DNA of 64,000 bases from an uncultured Spartobacteria bacterium (GCA_903882875.1 CAIRYQ010000115.1:1-64000), one strand, 5' to 3'. Positions 34,551 through 44,299 are shown, numbered from the stretch's first letter. Numbers and translations are program-made. Notes: generated by a model from the letters alone, not told the origin.

Positions 34551-35939
34551 ATGAATCCTGATTCCACGCAAAATCCGAGCATCGTCACCACGAGGCGGCT
34601 GATCTGGCTGTATTGCATCGTATGGCTCATTGAGGGGGCGATCCGGAAATGGGTGGTTCCCCAATTTTCCATCCAACTGCTGCTGGTGCGGGATCCGGTG
34701 GCACTGTTAATCTATTACTTTGCCGGCCGGGCGAGGGTGTTTCCTTTCAATGGCTGGATTGGTTCTCTGTGGGCCATTACGGGACTGATTTCCGCACAGG
34801 CGCTCATCCACTTGACGACGGGTGACGTCTCGTTGGCCGTTGCTGTATTTGGAATCCGGACCTTTATCCTGCATATGCCACTGATCTGGGTCATCCCTGC
34901 CATTTTGGGCCGCAAGGAGATCACGGCTCTTGGCAGGTGGGTGCTATATCTCGCCCCTTTTTTGGCAGCCCTAATGGTGATCCAGTTTAAGGTTGGTGAG
35001 GATCACTGGCTGAATGTGGCGACCCTCAAAGGTGGCGCACAGATCGGGTCAGTTTTTGGGAAGATTCGCCCGCCGGCGCTGTTTTCGTTTATCAGCGGCC
35101 CGATCCACTATTTTGCCCTCGTCAGCGCGTTTGTCGTGGGCGGCGTGCTCACCAAGAAGCTCTATCCCCCGTGGCTGATCGGGGCGGGTGCAGTATCTGT
35201 GCTCATGGCCATGAGTGTCGCCGCCAGCCGCAGTCTGGTGCTCGGGTGCGGCTTGGTCGCCGTTGCCGGCATGGTGGCGAGTCTTTCCACCGGAAAGCGA
35301 GTCGGTGCCGTCCTGGCGCTGGGGGGGGGGCTGATCGGGGCTTTTATTGTGCTCGTTTCCTTTGGAGTGATGAAAGAGGGCGTTGATGCGTTTCTCGATC
35401 GTTGGGGTTCTGAGGAGGAGTCGGGTGCGGCTGGCGGCAAGGTGATGACCCAGCGGGTGGGAAGCGGCTTTACATCGGCATTTGAGTGGGCGGAAAAGGT
35501 TCCTGTCACTGGCCTTGGCGTCGGTCTCTCCAGCAATCTGGCGACGCAACGCAATGCTTACGTTTCGGGAGTCGAGGGCGAATGGGAACGGGTCATCTAC
35601 GAAGTCGGGCCGGTCACGGGTTTCCTGTATTTGGGGTTTCGCACCGCGCTTTCTTTGCACATGTTGTTGGTCGGTTTTTCAGCGCTTCGATCCGGCAACT
35701 TTCTGTGCTTTCTTCTGGGCTCGGCATGCTTTTACGATGTCATGACGGGCAACGTCCGGCAGGTGACGACCTACGGTTACATTGGCGTCTGTGCCGGCCT
35801 TTGCCTTGCGGCACGCAAGGCGTTTTCCGAGGACGAGGAATCGCCGATCGCCGAGCAGGTCGAGGAGCTCTTGCAGGAACAGCCGAGGGCGCGGGGCAGG
35901 GGGCGGTTTGCGGTTGGCGGCGCTCCGGTGCAGTCGTGA
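34551..35939 (+). CDS. Wzy-like O-antigen polymerase/ligase family membrane protein
   Basis: The 462-residue product has about ten hydrophobic segments and a long periplasmic loop (about residues 280-340, EEESGAAGGKVMTQRVGSGF and onward) as in Wzy/WaaL proteins. GVGLSSNLATQRN and YEVGPVTGFLYLGFR fit the O-antigen ligase domain. It would polymerise repeat units flipped by the Wzx-like protein. The C-terminal ~40 residues are charged and cytoplasmic. A run of ten G residues (35321-35330) lies in the coding sequence and could cause phase variation. The stop overlaps the GTG of the next gene. Confidence 0.85.
   Translation: MNPDSTQNPSIVTTRRLIWLYCIVWLIEGAIRKWVVPQFSIQLLLVRDPVALLIYYFAGRARVFPFNGWIGSLWAITGLISAQALIHLTTGDVSLAVAVFGIRTFILHMPLIWVIPAILGRKEITALGRWVLYLAPFLAALMVIQFKVGEDHWLNVATLKGGAQIGSVFGKIRPPALFSFISGPIHYFALVSAFVVGGVLTKKLYPPWLIGAGAVSVLMAMSVAASRSLVLGCGLVAVAGMVASLSTGKRVGAVLALGGGLIGAFIVLVSFGVMKEGVDAFLDRWGSEEESGAAGGKVMTQRVGSGFTSAFEWAEKVPVTGLGVGLSSNLATQRNAYVSGVEGEWERVIYEVGPVTGFLYLGFRTALSLHMLLVGFSALRSGNFLCFLLGSACFYDVMTGNVRQVTTYGYIGVCAGLCLAARKAFSEDEESPIAEQVEELLQEQPRARGRGRFAVGGAPVQS
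35321..35330 (+). repeat. Ten-G homopolymer inside the polymerase gene
   Basis: Ten consecutive G residues encode part of LALGGGLIG. In the rest of this gene glycine codons are mixed, so the run is not forced by the protein sequence. Loss or gain of one base would shift the frame after about residue 259 of 462. It could also be an assembly or sequencing length error. Confidence 0.9.
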
Positions 35940-37105
35940 ATGCCGTCGTCTGCCACCCCGGGACGCAACATGCCGGGAAGCTGGCGTCGCTGCTCAGGCG
36001 GGAAAATCTGCTCGGCACTTTTTTCACCGGCTACCGCGTGAGTCCCGACTCCTTTCTCGGCCGGCGGCTGCGCCTCAGCGGACTTCGTGCGCTGGACGAA
36101 TCACTCGCGGACTGCACGCGCCAGATCCGGGTGCCCGAACTGCTCGCCAAGCTCGCGCAGTGCCTCGGCTGGGGCGGCGAGCGCCTTATGCGCCTGCGCA
36201 ACGCGTGGTTCCAGAAACTCATCCCCGACCGCGCCATCGCGGCGTGCGACGCGGTGATCGGCTTTGATACGTCGTCGTGGATTCTTGCGAAGCGTGCAAA
36301 GAAACTCGGCAAGCCGTTTTTCCTCGACCGCGCAGCGATCCACCGCCGCACGCGGGCCGCGATCCGTGCCTCGGTGCGCTCGGGGATCGCGGCTCCGGCG
36401 GGCGATGTGCAGGATGCCATCGAGACGGAGGAAATGGAATTAGCGTCGCGCATCGTGGCCGCGAGCCGCTTCGCCGAACGCTCGGTGTACGAGGCCGGAA
36501 TCGCCGCGGAAAAAATCGCGGTGATCCCGTACGGCGTGGATTCGGATGCGTTCGCTCCCGGCTGGAGGCGCGATACCGGCGCGGGGCGGATCGTGTTTCT
36601 TTTTGTCGGCCTGTTGAAAAAGGAAAAGGGAATCCTCACGTTGCTCACTGCGTGGAAACAGCTCGCCGCGCCGAGTGCGGAACTGTGGCTCGCGGGGGGC
36701 GGCGAGGCCGACGTAATCGAGGCCGCAAGCGGGGTGCCGGGTGTGAAGGTATCCGGCAAGCTTGCGCAGCAGGAACTCCGGCAGATTTACCGCGATGCGG
36801 ACGTGTTTGTGTTCCCGACTTTCTACGATGGGTTCGGGATGGTGTTGCTCGAAGCGATGGCGAGCGGGCTTCCTGTCATCGCGACTCCAAACTGCGCGGC
36901 ACCCGAGCTGATCCGCGATGGCGGGGCCGGTGCGGTTTTTCCTGCCGGCGATGTGGCCGCGCTGCGCACTGCGATGGCGGATGCGTGTGCGAACCGCGCT
37001 GCATGGACGCAGCGTGGAGCGGCTGCGCGCGAGATTGCAAAGTCACATTCGTGGGATGCGTACGGAAAGCGCTGGGCCGCGCTGCTCCGGGAGGTTGCGG
37101 CATGA
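35936..37105 (+). CDS. GT4-family glycosyltransferase (GTG start)
   Basis: The start is the GTG at 35936, which overlaps the polymerase stop (GTGA). The product of 389 residues begins NAVVCHPGTQHAGKLASLL. The donor domain opens with RIVFLFVGLLKKEKGILTLL, and FPTFYDGFGMVLLEAMASGL stands in the catalytic place. Here the first acidic residue of the E-x7-E motif is Asp instead of Glu. Many GT4 enzymes of this type transfer mannose or glucose. The next transferase overlaps its stop (ATGA), giving a tightly coupled trio with the polymerase. Confidence 0.88.
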   Translation: MNAVVCHPGTQHAGKLASLLRRENLLGTFFTGYRVSPDSFLGRRLRLSGLRALDESLADCTRQIRVPELLAKLAQCLGWGGERLMRLRNAWFQKLIPDRAIAACDAVIGFDTSSWILAKRAKKLGKPFFLDRAAIHRRTRAAIRASVRSGIAAPAGDVQDAIETEEMELASRIVAASRFAERSVYEAGIAAEKIAVIPYGVDSDAFAPGWRRDTGAGRIVFLFVGLLKKEKGILTLLTAWKQLAAPSAELWLAGGGEADVIEAASGVPGVKVSGKLAQQELRQIYRDADVFVFPTFYDGFGMVLLEAMASGLPVIATPNCAAPELIRDGGAGAVFPAGDVAALRTAMADACANRAAWTQRGAAAREIAKSHSWDAYGKRWAALLREVAA

Positions 37106-38259
37106 GCAGGAAGCTGCTGATTTTTGATTCGCATCCGGTGCAATACAAGGCGCCGGTTTATCAGCAGCTCGCGAAGCTGAAGCCGGGTGCGCTGAAGGTC
37201 GCGTATTGCACGGATTGCTCGGTGCGCGGGCATCGCGACCAGGACTTCGGGCAGGTCGTCGCGTGGGACACGCCGCTGCTCGAAGGCTACGAATCCGTCG
37301 TGCTGAACAACGAACGCGGCGAGCCGCTGAAGGGCGCGCGCAGCCTCACGGGACGCGGCGTTTTCCGGCTGCTGAAAAATGAGAGGCCGGATGCCGTGCT
37401 GATCTCGCAGTTCCTCTACCAGGCGGATCTTGCCGCGTATCTTTCCTGCCTCCGGCTGCGGATTCCGATCTGGATCCGGCATGAGACGCAGGACGAGGCG
37501 TTCCGTCGCCGGCCTTGGAAACGGATGCTGCGTTCACTGGCATATCGCGTCATCTATTCGGGTGTGTCCCATGCGTTCTACATCGGGCAGTTGAACCGCG
37601 AGCACCTGCTCCGGCACGGGATGAAGGAGGCACGGCTCAGTTTCGCACCGTATTGCGTGGATTCGCCGATTCCCGCGATGAGCGCCGAGGCAAAGGCTGC
37701 GATGCGACGCGAGATGCGGGCAAAACTTGGCATCCGCGACGGCGACACGGCCGTGCTGTTTTCCGGCAAGCTGATCCAGAAAAAGGCGCCGGACTTGATC
37801 CTCGATGCGTTCAGCCGATTGAGCGCCGAGCGCAGGGCCGCGACGCGGATCGTTTTTCTCGGATCGGGCATCATGGTGGACGAGCTGAAGGCGCGGGCGG
37901 AACAATTTCCCGGCAGCGCGATTTTTCCCGGCTTTGTGAATCAGCGTGACCTGCCCGGTTATTACCTTGCCGCGGACATGCTCGTTCTCCCATCGCGCCG
38001 CATGGGCGAGACTTGGGGCCTCGTGGTGAATGAGGCGCTCCACGCAGGCTGCTGTGTCATCGTGAGTGATGCGGTCGGGAGCCACCGGGAGTTCGGCGGG
38101 TGGGAGCGCGTCCGAGTGATCAAGGAGGAGGCCGCGGACGCGTGTGCGGCCGCCATCGAGCAGCTTGCGAAGTTTCCGCGATCCTTCGACTGGTGTGAGA
38201 AGGCGATGGAGCAATACACCGTTCATGCCGCGGCCTCGGCGATCGCTGCGAAGCTGTGA
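37102..38259 (+). CDS. GT4-family glycosyltransferase
   Basis: The 385-residue GT-B enzyme starts KLLIFDSHPVQYKAPVYQQL, a pattern seen in polysaccharide-cluster GT4 enzymes. The donor half begins TAVLFSGKLIQKKAPDLILD. SRRMGETWGLVVNEALHAGC holds the E-x7-E motif. Its ATG overlaps the preceding stop. The sugar is unknown. A palindromic repeat follows the stop, which probably ends the operon begun at the polymerase. Confidence 0.88.
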   Translation: MSRKLLIFDSHPVQYKAPVYQQLAKLKPGALKVAYCTDCSVRGHRDQDFGQVVAWDTPLLEGYESVVLNNERGEPLKGARSLTGRGVFRLLKNERPDAVLISQFLYQADLAAYLSCLRLRIPIWIRHETQDEAFRRRPWKRMLRSLAYRVIYSGVSHAFYIGQLNREHLLRHGMKEARLSFAPYCVDSPIPAMSAEAKAAMRREMRAKLGIRDGDTAVLFSGKLIQKKAPDLILDAFSRLSAERRAATRIVFLGSGIMVDELKARAEQFPGSAIFPGFVNQRDLPGYYLAADMLVLPSRRMGETWGLVVNEALHAGCCVIVSDAVGSHREFGGWERVRVIKEEAADACAAAIEQLAKFPRSFDWCEKAMEQYTVHAAASAIAAKL

Positions 38260-38302
38260 TACCGCCGCGGGAGCTTCGTCCACCCAGATGAGGAAAATGT
38301 TC

Positions 38303-38370
38303 ACCGCGGATTTCACGGATGGGATTGGAAGAGCGATATTTTCATCCGTGCCATCCGTGAAATCCGTGGT
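38303..38370. repeat. Inverted repeat with 19-bp arms
   Basis: ACCGCGGATTTCACGGATG (38303-38321) pairs with CATCCGTGAAATCCGTGGT (38352-38370), with a single mismatch and a 30-base loop. This motif resembles a widespread bacterial intergenic repeat that I have seen in other genomes; the comparison is from memory. It lies in the 203-bp gap between two transferase genes. Confidence 0.75.
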
Positions 38371-38462
38371 TTCTCCCTGCAGCTTTTCCGTCCGATGCTG
38401 CGTGGGGAATCGCGGGGATTTCTTCGCGCGGACGGAATGCGGTTGAGATTCGCGGCGAAACA

Positions 38463-40940
38463 TTGCATGAGACGCGCGCCCTGCGTTTCCGCCGTGACAT
38501 CTGTCCCTCCCCATCATCCGACGTTCCTGTGAGCCGCCCTTTCAGCGAGTTCAAACGCGTTGTCGTTTACCGGTTCGGCAGCCTTGGCGACACCTTGGTG
38601 GTGCTGCCGGCATTCCACCTCGTGCGAAAGGCATTTCCCAACGCTCGCATCACGCTGCTCACGAATATCCCGGTCCATGCCAAGGCCGCACCGATGGAGG
38701 CTGTCCTCGGCGGTGCGGGTTTTTACGACGATGTGCTGCGGTATCCTGTTTCGATGCGGAATTTTGACGGCCTCGTGCGGCTGCGGAAATCGCTGAAGGA
38801 GGGGGCGTACGACTGCCTCGTGTATCTCGCTTCGCCGAAGGGCGGACTGATGACGAGCGTGCGCGATTTTCTCTTTTTTCGTTCGTGCGGGATTCCGCAT
38901 GTGATCGGGGTTCCATTCTCGCGATCCACGTTGCGCAGCCTGCCGGTGCCGGGGACGAACCTTTACACGTCGAGAACAGCGCGTGCCATCGAGTCGCTCG
39001 CGATGCTCGGTGTGCTGGACGTGAACGATCCTCGCGCATGGGATATCCGTCTTCTTGCGGAGGAAATGACGGAGGGAGAAAATGTGCTCGCAAGACATGG
39101 GATCGGGACGCGGTTCCTCGCTGCGAGCGTGGGGACCAAGAACCAGTCGAACGACTGGGAGGAGCACAATTGGCGGAGCCTGATGGAGCGGCTGGCGGCG
39201 GAGTTTCCTGGCGTGCCGCTGGTGCTTTTCGGCGCGGGCGACGAGCGGGAACGCTCGGAGCGGCTCGCCCAAATCTGGCAGGGGCCAAAGGCGAACCTGT
39301 GCGGTGTGACATCGCCGCGCGTGAGTGCGGCGATCATGCGGAGCGCCGCCGTGATGATCTGCCATGACAGCGGCCCGATGCATCTTGCGGCGACGATGGG
39401 TGTGCCGTGTGTCGCGATTTTTTCCGCGAGGAATGCGCCGGGCGAATGGTTCCCGCATGGGGACAACCATGTCGTCTTCTACCACAAGACTCCGTGCTGG
39501 GGGTGCAAGCTCACGGAGTGTGTGGAGAGAAAAAAGGTGTGCATTCTCTCGATCACCGTGGACGAGGTCTTTGCCGCGTCCGTCAAGCAGTTGGCGCGTC
39601 GCGGCATCTCCGCACGCAGCGAGGCTGCTAAGACCGCAGGCACGAACGCAGTGCGCAAGGGGATTGAGAGTGGCGTCCGCTCGTGGCCCCTTTCCCCGGC
39701 GCGGATTCCCCGTGTGTCGGACTCGCTTGCAGAGGCCGGGCGGACGGGTGTGTCAACGTTCCGGGTGATCCTCCTCGCGAACTATGAGCCGGACGGACAG
39801 CAGAGCATGCAGCGGTTTGCCGCCGCCATGTCAAAGGGGCTGGCAGCAGCCGGGATCGAGGTCTCGGTGATCCGCCCCGAGCCGGTTTTCGGGCGGCTGC
39901 ATCCCGGCGCGCGCGGCCTCGGAAAATGGCTTGGCTACCTCGACAAATTCCTCGTCTTTCCCGGACGCCTGCGCCGCGCGATCCGCGATGCGCGGAGAGG
40001 GGACGGCGTTTCGCTGCTCGTCCACATCTGCGATCACTCGAACGCATTCTACACGAGCCATCTCCGCGATGTGCCGCACATCGTGACGTGCCACGACATG
40101 CTGGCCGTACGTTCCGCGCTCGGCGAGATCCCGCAGAACCGCACGCGCTGGTCGGGCCGCATTATGCAGCGGCTCGTGGTTCGCGGGCTGGAGGGCGCGC
40201 GCGCAGTCACCTGTGTCTCGGCGACGACGCATCACGATTTTTTGCGGCTCGTGACGGACGCGGCCCGGCGATCTTCAGTCGAAAAGGGCGGATTCACGGG
40301 GTCCTTTCATCCGATGGCGAGGGATGAGGCCCGTGCGCGCGTGGCCTCGCTCTTGGGTGTGCTGGGGCGGATTTTCCCGGCGGATGGCCGCTATATCCTG
40401 CATGTGGGCGACGACTCGTGGTACAAGAACCGCCGCACCGTCGTGGAGATGTTCGGCGAACTGCGGCGCGCAACCGATCAGACGGATCTGTGGCTCCTGA
40501 TGGTCGGCAGGCCGCTCGGTCCGGAATTGCGCGCGCTGGCCGCGGAGATGGGAGTCGCGGAACGGGTCGTGGAACTCGCCGCGATCCAGCACGAGGACTT
40601 GTGCGCGATTTATTCCGCGGCGGAGCTGCTCTTTTTTCCGTCCTTGCAGGAGGGCTTCGGCCTGCCGCCCCTTGAAGCGCAGGCGTGCGGATGCCGTGTG
40701 GTCACCACCGGCCGCGGGCCGATGAATGAGATCGGCGGAGACGCAGCCGTGTACTTGCAGCCGGAGGATTTCGGCGCGTCGCTCGATGTGCTGCTGAATG
40801 TGCTGTACGAGGACGAACGGCAGCGGCAGGCGAGGATCGAACGCGGCATGGCGAACGCGGGGCAGTATTCGACCGAACGGATGATCGGGAGCTATGTCGC
40901 GCTGTATCGCACGGTCGTGGGAGAGGTGTCGCATGTGTGA
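38463..40940 (+). CDS. Bifunctional glycosyltransferase: GT9 (heptosyltransferase-like) fused to GT4
   Basis: The 825-residue protein joins two glycosyltransferases. The N-terminal half (about 30-375) is GT9-like: VVVYRFGSLGDTLVVLPAFH, LAASVGTKNQSNDWEEHNW, and MICHDSGPMHLAATMGVPCV. The C-terminal half (about 430-820) is GT4: ILLANYEPDGQQSMQRFAAA, ILHVGDDSWYKNRRTVVEMF, and FFPSLQEGFGLPPLEAQACG with an intact E-x7-E. A low-complexity linker of about 50 residues joins them. Two successive sugar transfers by one chain are likely. The GTG at 38529 is an alternative start that removes 22 Arg-rich residues. Confidence 0.87.
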   Translation: MHETRALRFRRDICPSPSSDVPVSRPFSEFKRVVVYRFGSLGDTLVVLPAFHLVRKAFPNARITLLTNIPVHAKAAPMEAVLGGAGFYDDVLRYPVSMRNFDGLVRLRKSLKEGAYDCLVYLASPKGGLMTSVRDFLFFRSCGIPHVIGVPFSRSTLRSLPVPGTNLYTSRTARAIESLAMLGVLDVNDPRAWDIRLLAEEMTEGENVLARHGIGTRFLAASVGTKNQSNDWEEHNWRSLMERLAAEFPGVPLVLFGAGDERERSERLAQIWQGPKANLCGVTSPRVSAAIMRSAAVMICHDSGPMHLAATMGVPCVAIFSARNAPGEWFPHGDNHVVFYHKTPCWGCKLTECVERKKVCILSITVDEVFAASVKQLARRGISARSEAAKTAGTNAVRKGIESGVRSWPLSPARIPRVSDSLAEAGRTGVSTFRVILLANYEPDGQQSMQRFAAAMSKGLAAAGIEVSVIRPEPVFGRLHPGARGLGKWLGYLDKFLVFPGRLRRAIRDARRGDGVSLLVHICDHSNAFYTSHLRDVPHIVTCHDMLAVRSALGEIPQNRTRWSGRIMQRLVVRGLEGARAVTCVSATTHHDFLRLVTDAARRSSVEKGGFTGSFHPMARDEARARVASLLGVLGRIFPADGRYILHVGDDSWYKNRRTVVEMFGELRRATDQTDLWLLMVGRPLGPELRALAAEMGVAERVVELAAIQHEDLCAIYSAAELLFFPSLQEGFGLPPLEAQACGCRVVTTGRGPMNEIGGDAAVYLQPEDFGASLDVLLNVLYEDERQRQARIERGMANAGQYSTERMIGSYVALYRTVVGEVSHV

Positions 40941-41017
40941 AGGGGCCAACATAAACAAAAGTTTTTTCGACGGGCCGCCGTTTTCATCCATGCTGAAATT
41001 TCAAATGCCCGACTAGA

Positions 41018-42838
41018 ATGTGTGGAATCGCCGCAGTGATCGTTGCCGATGGATACGCAGCGCCGATGAATCTCGGGCGTCTGCGCCACCGTGGGCCTGA
41101 CGCTCAGGGCGAGTGGACTTCGCCGGATGGAAAAATCTGGTTCGGGCACACGCGGCTCTCGATCGTGGATCTGTCGCCGACCGGTGCGCAGCCGATGCAC
41201 GATCCCGAGACGGGAAACGTCATCATTTTCAACGGCGAAATCTACAACCACGCGAAGCTGCGCGAGGAGATGCGCGTCTCGGGTGCGGCGGTGAAATGGG
41301 CCGGGACTTCGGACACTGAGACGCTGCTGGTCGCATACAGGCTGTGGGGCAGGGCGATGCTCCCTCGGTTGAAGGGCATGTTCGCGTTTGTGATCTACGA
41401 TGCCGCGACGCAGGGCGTTTTCATCGCGCGCGGGCCATCCGGCATCAAGCCGCTGTACTACACGCGATCCCGGGGGATGCTGCGCTTTGCATCCGAGGCC
41501 CGCGCGCTCTTCGGGGACTCCGGGCCAGCCTATGACCGGCGGAGCGTGAGCGCCTATCTCCAATGGGGATCTTGTCCCGAGGATGGTTTCATTTTTCCGC
41601 GCACGCGCATCCTGCCCAGTGGCAGCTTGATGACCGTGAAGGCTGACACGAGCGTGGAGACCGAGCACTACTGGCCGAAGAAATCGTACCCGCTTTCGAG
41701 CGGCGAGGATGCGCCGAGACGGGTGCGCAAACTTCTGGAGACCGCCGTCGAGGAACATCTGATGGCGGACGTGCCGGTCGCATCGTTCCTGAGCGGAGGG
41801 ATTGATTCGTCCGTCGTCACCGCGCTCGCCTCTCGCGCGCTCGGGCCGGGAAGGCTCCAGACTTTCAGTGTCGGTTTTTCAGAGGGCGAATTCGACGAGA
41901 CACAGATCGCGGGCATCGTCGCGAAGCAATACCAGACCGACCACCACCGCATCGAACTCGGCGAGGAGGAGATCGTCCGCCTCGTGCAGGAAGCTGTGAG
42001 CCGCATGGACGCTCCGTCGCAGGACGCCATCAACACCTACATCGTCTCGAAAAAAATCGCGGAGTGCGGGATCAAGGTCGCCCTCTCCGGCCTGGGGGGT
42101 GACGAACTTTTCGGCGGCTACCCGAGTTTCCGCGACGCGCCGATTTTGCGGCGGCTCGCCGGGATGCCGCAGTGGATGCGCCGCCTCGCGCGCGGGTTTG
42201 GAAAACTCGGCGAGCGTATGGCGGATATCCCCGGCGGCGACATCATGGCGATCGCGATCTGGCGGCGCAGATTGTGGACCGACGCCATGCTGCGCAAGGC
42301 CGGCCTGCCCGTGAGCCCGCTGCACACGCTGCCCTCGCCGGAGTTTGGCGACGACTTTGCAAAAATTAGTTGGGCGGAGATGTCCGTGTACATGGGGCAG
42401 ACGCTGCTGCGCGACGCCGATCAGATGAGCATGGCGGTCTCGCTCGAACTGCGCGTGCCATTCCTCGACGAGGAGCTGATCGAATACGTCCTGAGCCTCC
42501 CTGCTCATGAAAAAACGCGGTACCGGATCACCAAGGGGTTGCTTGTCGAAGCGTGCAAGGATCTGCTCCCGGAGCGCGTGTACCAGCGGAGGAAGATGGG
42601 CTTCGCACTGCCGATGGACGCATGGATGCGCGGCCCGCTGAAGGAATTCAAAATGGAGGGAGTCGACGAGGTGAAACGCCTCGGGCTTCTCGCGCCGGGC
42701 GCGGTGGAGTGGATTGTTGCGGAGTTTGAGGATGGAAGGATCCACTGGACGCGAGTCTGGTCGCTCGTGATCCTCGGGCACTATCTGAAAAGAAACGCGA
42801 TGCAGGCGGACGTGAGGGAGTTGGAACTTAAGAATTAG
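41018..42838 (+). CDS. Asparagine synthetase B-type glutamine amidotransferase
   Basis: The 606-residue protein starts MCGIAAVIV, with Cys2 as the Ntn-type glutaminase nucleophile. The synthetase half has SGGIDSS at 259-265 for ATP pyrophosphate binding, and GLGGDELFGGYPSFR follows. Family length and both domains are complete. Inside a polysaccharide locus such enzymes often amidate a uronic acid or an amino acid on a sugar rather than make free asparagine. The 77-bp gap before it has no hairpin. Which role applies cannot be read from the sequence. Confidence 0.9.
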   Translation: MCGIAAVIVADGYAAPMNLGRLRHRGPDAQGEWTSPDGKIWFGHTRLSIVDLSPTGAQPMHDPETGNVIIFNGEIYNHAKLREEMRVSGAAVKWAGTSDTETLLVAYRLWGRAMLPRLKGMFAFVIYDAATQGVFIARGPSGIKPLYYTRSRGMLRFASEARALFGDSGPAYDRRSVSAYLQWGSCPEDGFIFPRTRILPSGSLMTVKADTSVETEHYWPKKSYPLSSGEDAPRRVRKLLETAVEEHLMADVPVASFLSGGIDSSVVTALASRALGPGRLQTFSVGFSEGEFDETQIAGIVAKQYQTDHHRIELGEEEIVRLVQEAVSRMDAPSQDAINTYIVSKKIAECGIKVALSGLGGDELFGGYPSFRDAPILRRLAGMPQWMRRLARGFGKLGERMADIPGGDIMAIAIWRRRLWTDAMLRKAGLPVSPLHTLPSPEFGDDFAKISWAEMSVYMGQTLLRDADQMSMAVSLELRVPFLDEELIEYVLSLPAHEKTRYRITKGLLVEACKDLLPERVYQRRKMGFALPMDAWMRGPLKEFKMEGVDEVKRLGLLAPGAVEWIVAEFEDGRIHWTRVWSLVILGHYLKRNAMQADVRELELKN

Positions 42839-42965
42839 GATTTCAGATTTAGGATTTCGAACATCTTCCGCACGATCGTGTTGTCGCTGTGGCCTTGACG
42901 CTCACTCGTCTTGCAAGTTTTTCAGCAGGGCCAAACCTTAAATCTCAAATCGCAAATCTTGAATT
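42832..42965. repeat. AT-rich imperfect inverted repeat overlapping the asnB-type stop
   Basis: GAATTAGGATTTCAGATTT near 42832 pairs imperfectly with the complement of the sequence ending TCAAATCGCAAATCTTGAATT near 42965. The left arm includes the stop codon of the amidotransferase gene, and the right arm ends 6 bp before the next start codon. The A/T-rich composition stands out from the flanking genes. Confidence 0.55.
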
Positions 42966-42970
42966 CCCCC

Positions 42971-44137
42971 ATGCGCCTTCTCCGCTCGATCCGCTCCGTC
43001 AATCCCGCGGACGGAGGCCCGATCGAGGGCATCAAGCAGGTCGCGCGAGTCCACGCCGCCGCCGGGCACGAGACGGAACTTGTCTCGTTTGATTCTCCCG
43101 ACGACGCGTGGGTGCGCGAGTGCCCCGTGAAAGTTCACGCGATGGGCCCCGTGCGATCCGGCTACGGCTACTCGGCGAAATTTGTCCCGTGGCTCGCGGC
43201 GCACCGCGCGGAGTACAATGCGGTGATCGTGAGCGGGCTCTGGCAATACAGCGGCTTCGGCGTGTGGCGCGCGCTGTGCGGGACGGACACGCCGTATTTT
43301 GTTTTTCCGCACGGCATGTTGGACCCGTGGTTCAAGCGCGCGTATCCGCTCAAGCATTTGAAAAAATGGCTCTACTGGCCGTGGGCCGACTACCGGATGC
43401 TTCGCGACGCGCGCGCCGTGCTTTTCACCTCCGAGGAGGAATGCCGCGCCGCACGCGAATCCTTCTGGCTCTACCGCTGCAACGAAGTCGTCGTGAACTA
43501 CGGCATCGCCGCGCCGACGGGTGACGTGGACTCGCAAAAGCTCTCGGTCCTGCAGCGTTTCCCCGAACTTGCGGGCAAGCGCGCATTCGTTTTTCTCAGC
43601 CGCATCCATGAAAAAAAGGGATGCGATTTGCTCATCCGTGCATTCGCAAAAATCGCACGCTCAGACGATTCGCTGCGTCTCGTCTTCGCCGGGCCCGATC
43701 AGACCGGCTGGGCCGCGTCACTCCGCGCACTCGGCGAGTCGCTCGGCATCGCGGATCGCATCGTGTGGACGGGCATGATCTCAGGCGATTTGAAATGGGG
43801 GATGCTGCATCTCGCCGAGGCGTTCGTGCTGCCGTCGCATCAGGAAAATTTCGGCATCGCCGTCGCCGAGGCGCTCGCGTGCGGCACGCCCGTGCTCATT
43901 TCCAACAAGGTGAACATCTGGCGCGAAATCGAACAGGATCGCGCGGGCCTCGTGGACGAGGACGACGAGCCCGGCACCGTGCGGCTGTTGCAAAGATGGC
44001 TCGCACTTTCCAATGATGAAAAGGACGCGATGCGGAAAACCGCGCGGCAGACTTTTCGAGCGCGCTTTGAAGTCACTCGGGCCGCGGAGGCGCTGATCGG
44101 GACGATTGCGCGGCATTTGAAACGGCCCGGTGAATAG
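42971..44137 (+). CDS. GT4-family glycosyltransferase
   Basis: I chose the ATG at 42971 (MRLLRSIRSVNPADGGPIEG), the usual GT4 N-terminus; an earlier in-frame ATG would translate the repeat. The 388-residue product has KRAFVFLSRIHEKKGCDLLI opening the donor domain and SHQENFGIAVAEALACGTPV with the E-x7-E motif. It is close in layout to polysaccharide GT4 enzymes that use GDP-mannose or UDP-sugars. It starts 132 bp after the amidotransferase gene and is followed by the carbamoyltransferase after 162 bp. Confidence 0.88.
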   Translation: MRLLRSIRSVNPADGGPIEGIKQVARVHAAAGHETELVSFDSPDDAWVRECPVKVHAMGPVRSGYGYSAKFVPWLAAHRAEYNAVIVSGLWQYSGFGVWRALCGTDTPYFVFPHGMLDPWFKRAYPLKHLKKWLYWPWADYRMLRDARAVLFTSEEECRAARESFWLYRCNEVVVNYGIAAPTGDVDSQKLSVLQRFPELAGKRAFVFLSRIHEKKGCDLLIRAFAKIARSDDSLRLVFAGPDQTGWAASLRALGESLGIADRIVWTGMISGDLKWGMLHLAEAFVLPSHQENFGIAVAEALACGTPVLISNKVNIWREIEQDRAGLVDEDDEPGTVRLLQRWLALSNDEKDAMRKTARQTFRARFEVTRAAEALIGTIARHLKRPGE

Positions 44138-44299
44138 CGTGCTCGCGGCGGACGGAACGTGCCCGGCACGAGCCGAATCGCTTGACGGGAAATTCGTCTT
44201 GCGGCATTGGAGCGCCCCCCTTGAGGCGGCTTCGTTCCGTGCGCTGGCTACTTTGAGCCGCGCTGCGAGACGCCTGACGAAGCACGCCACGAAAATCCC

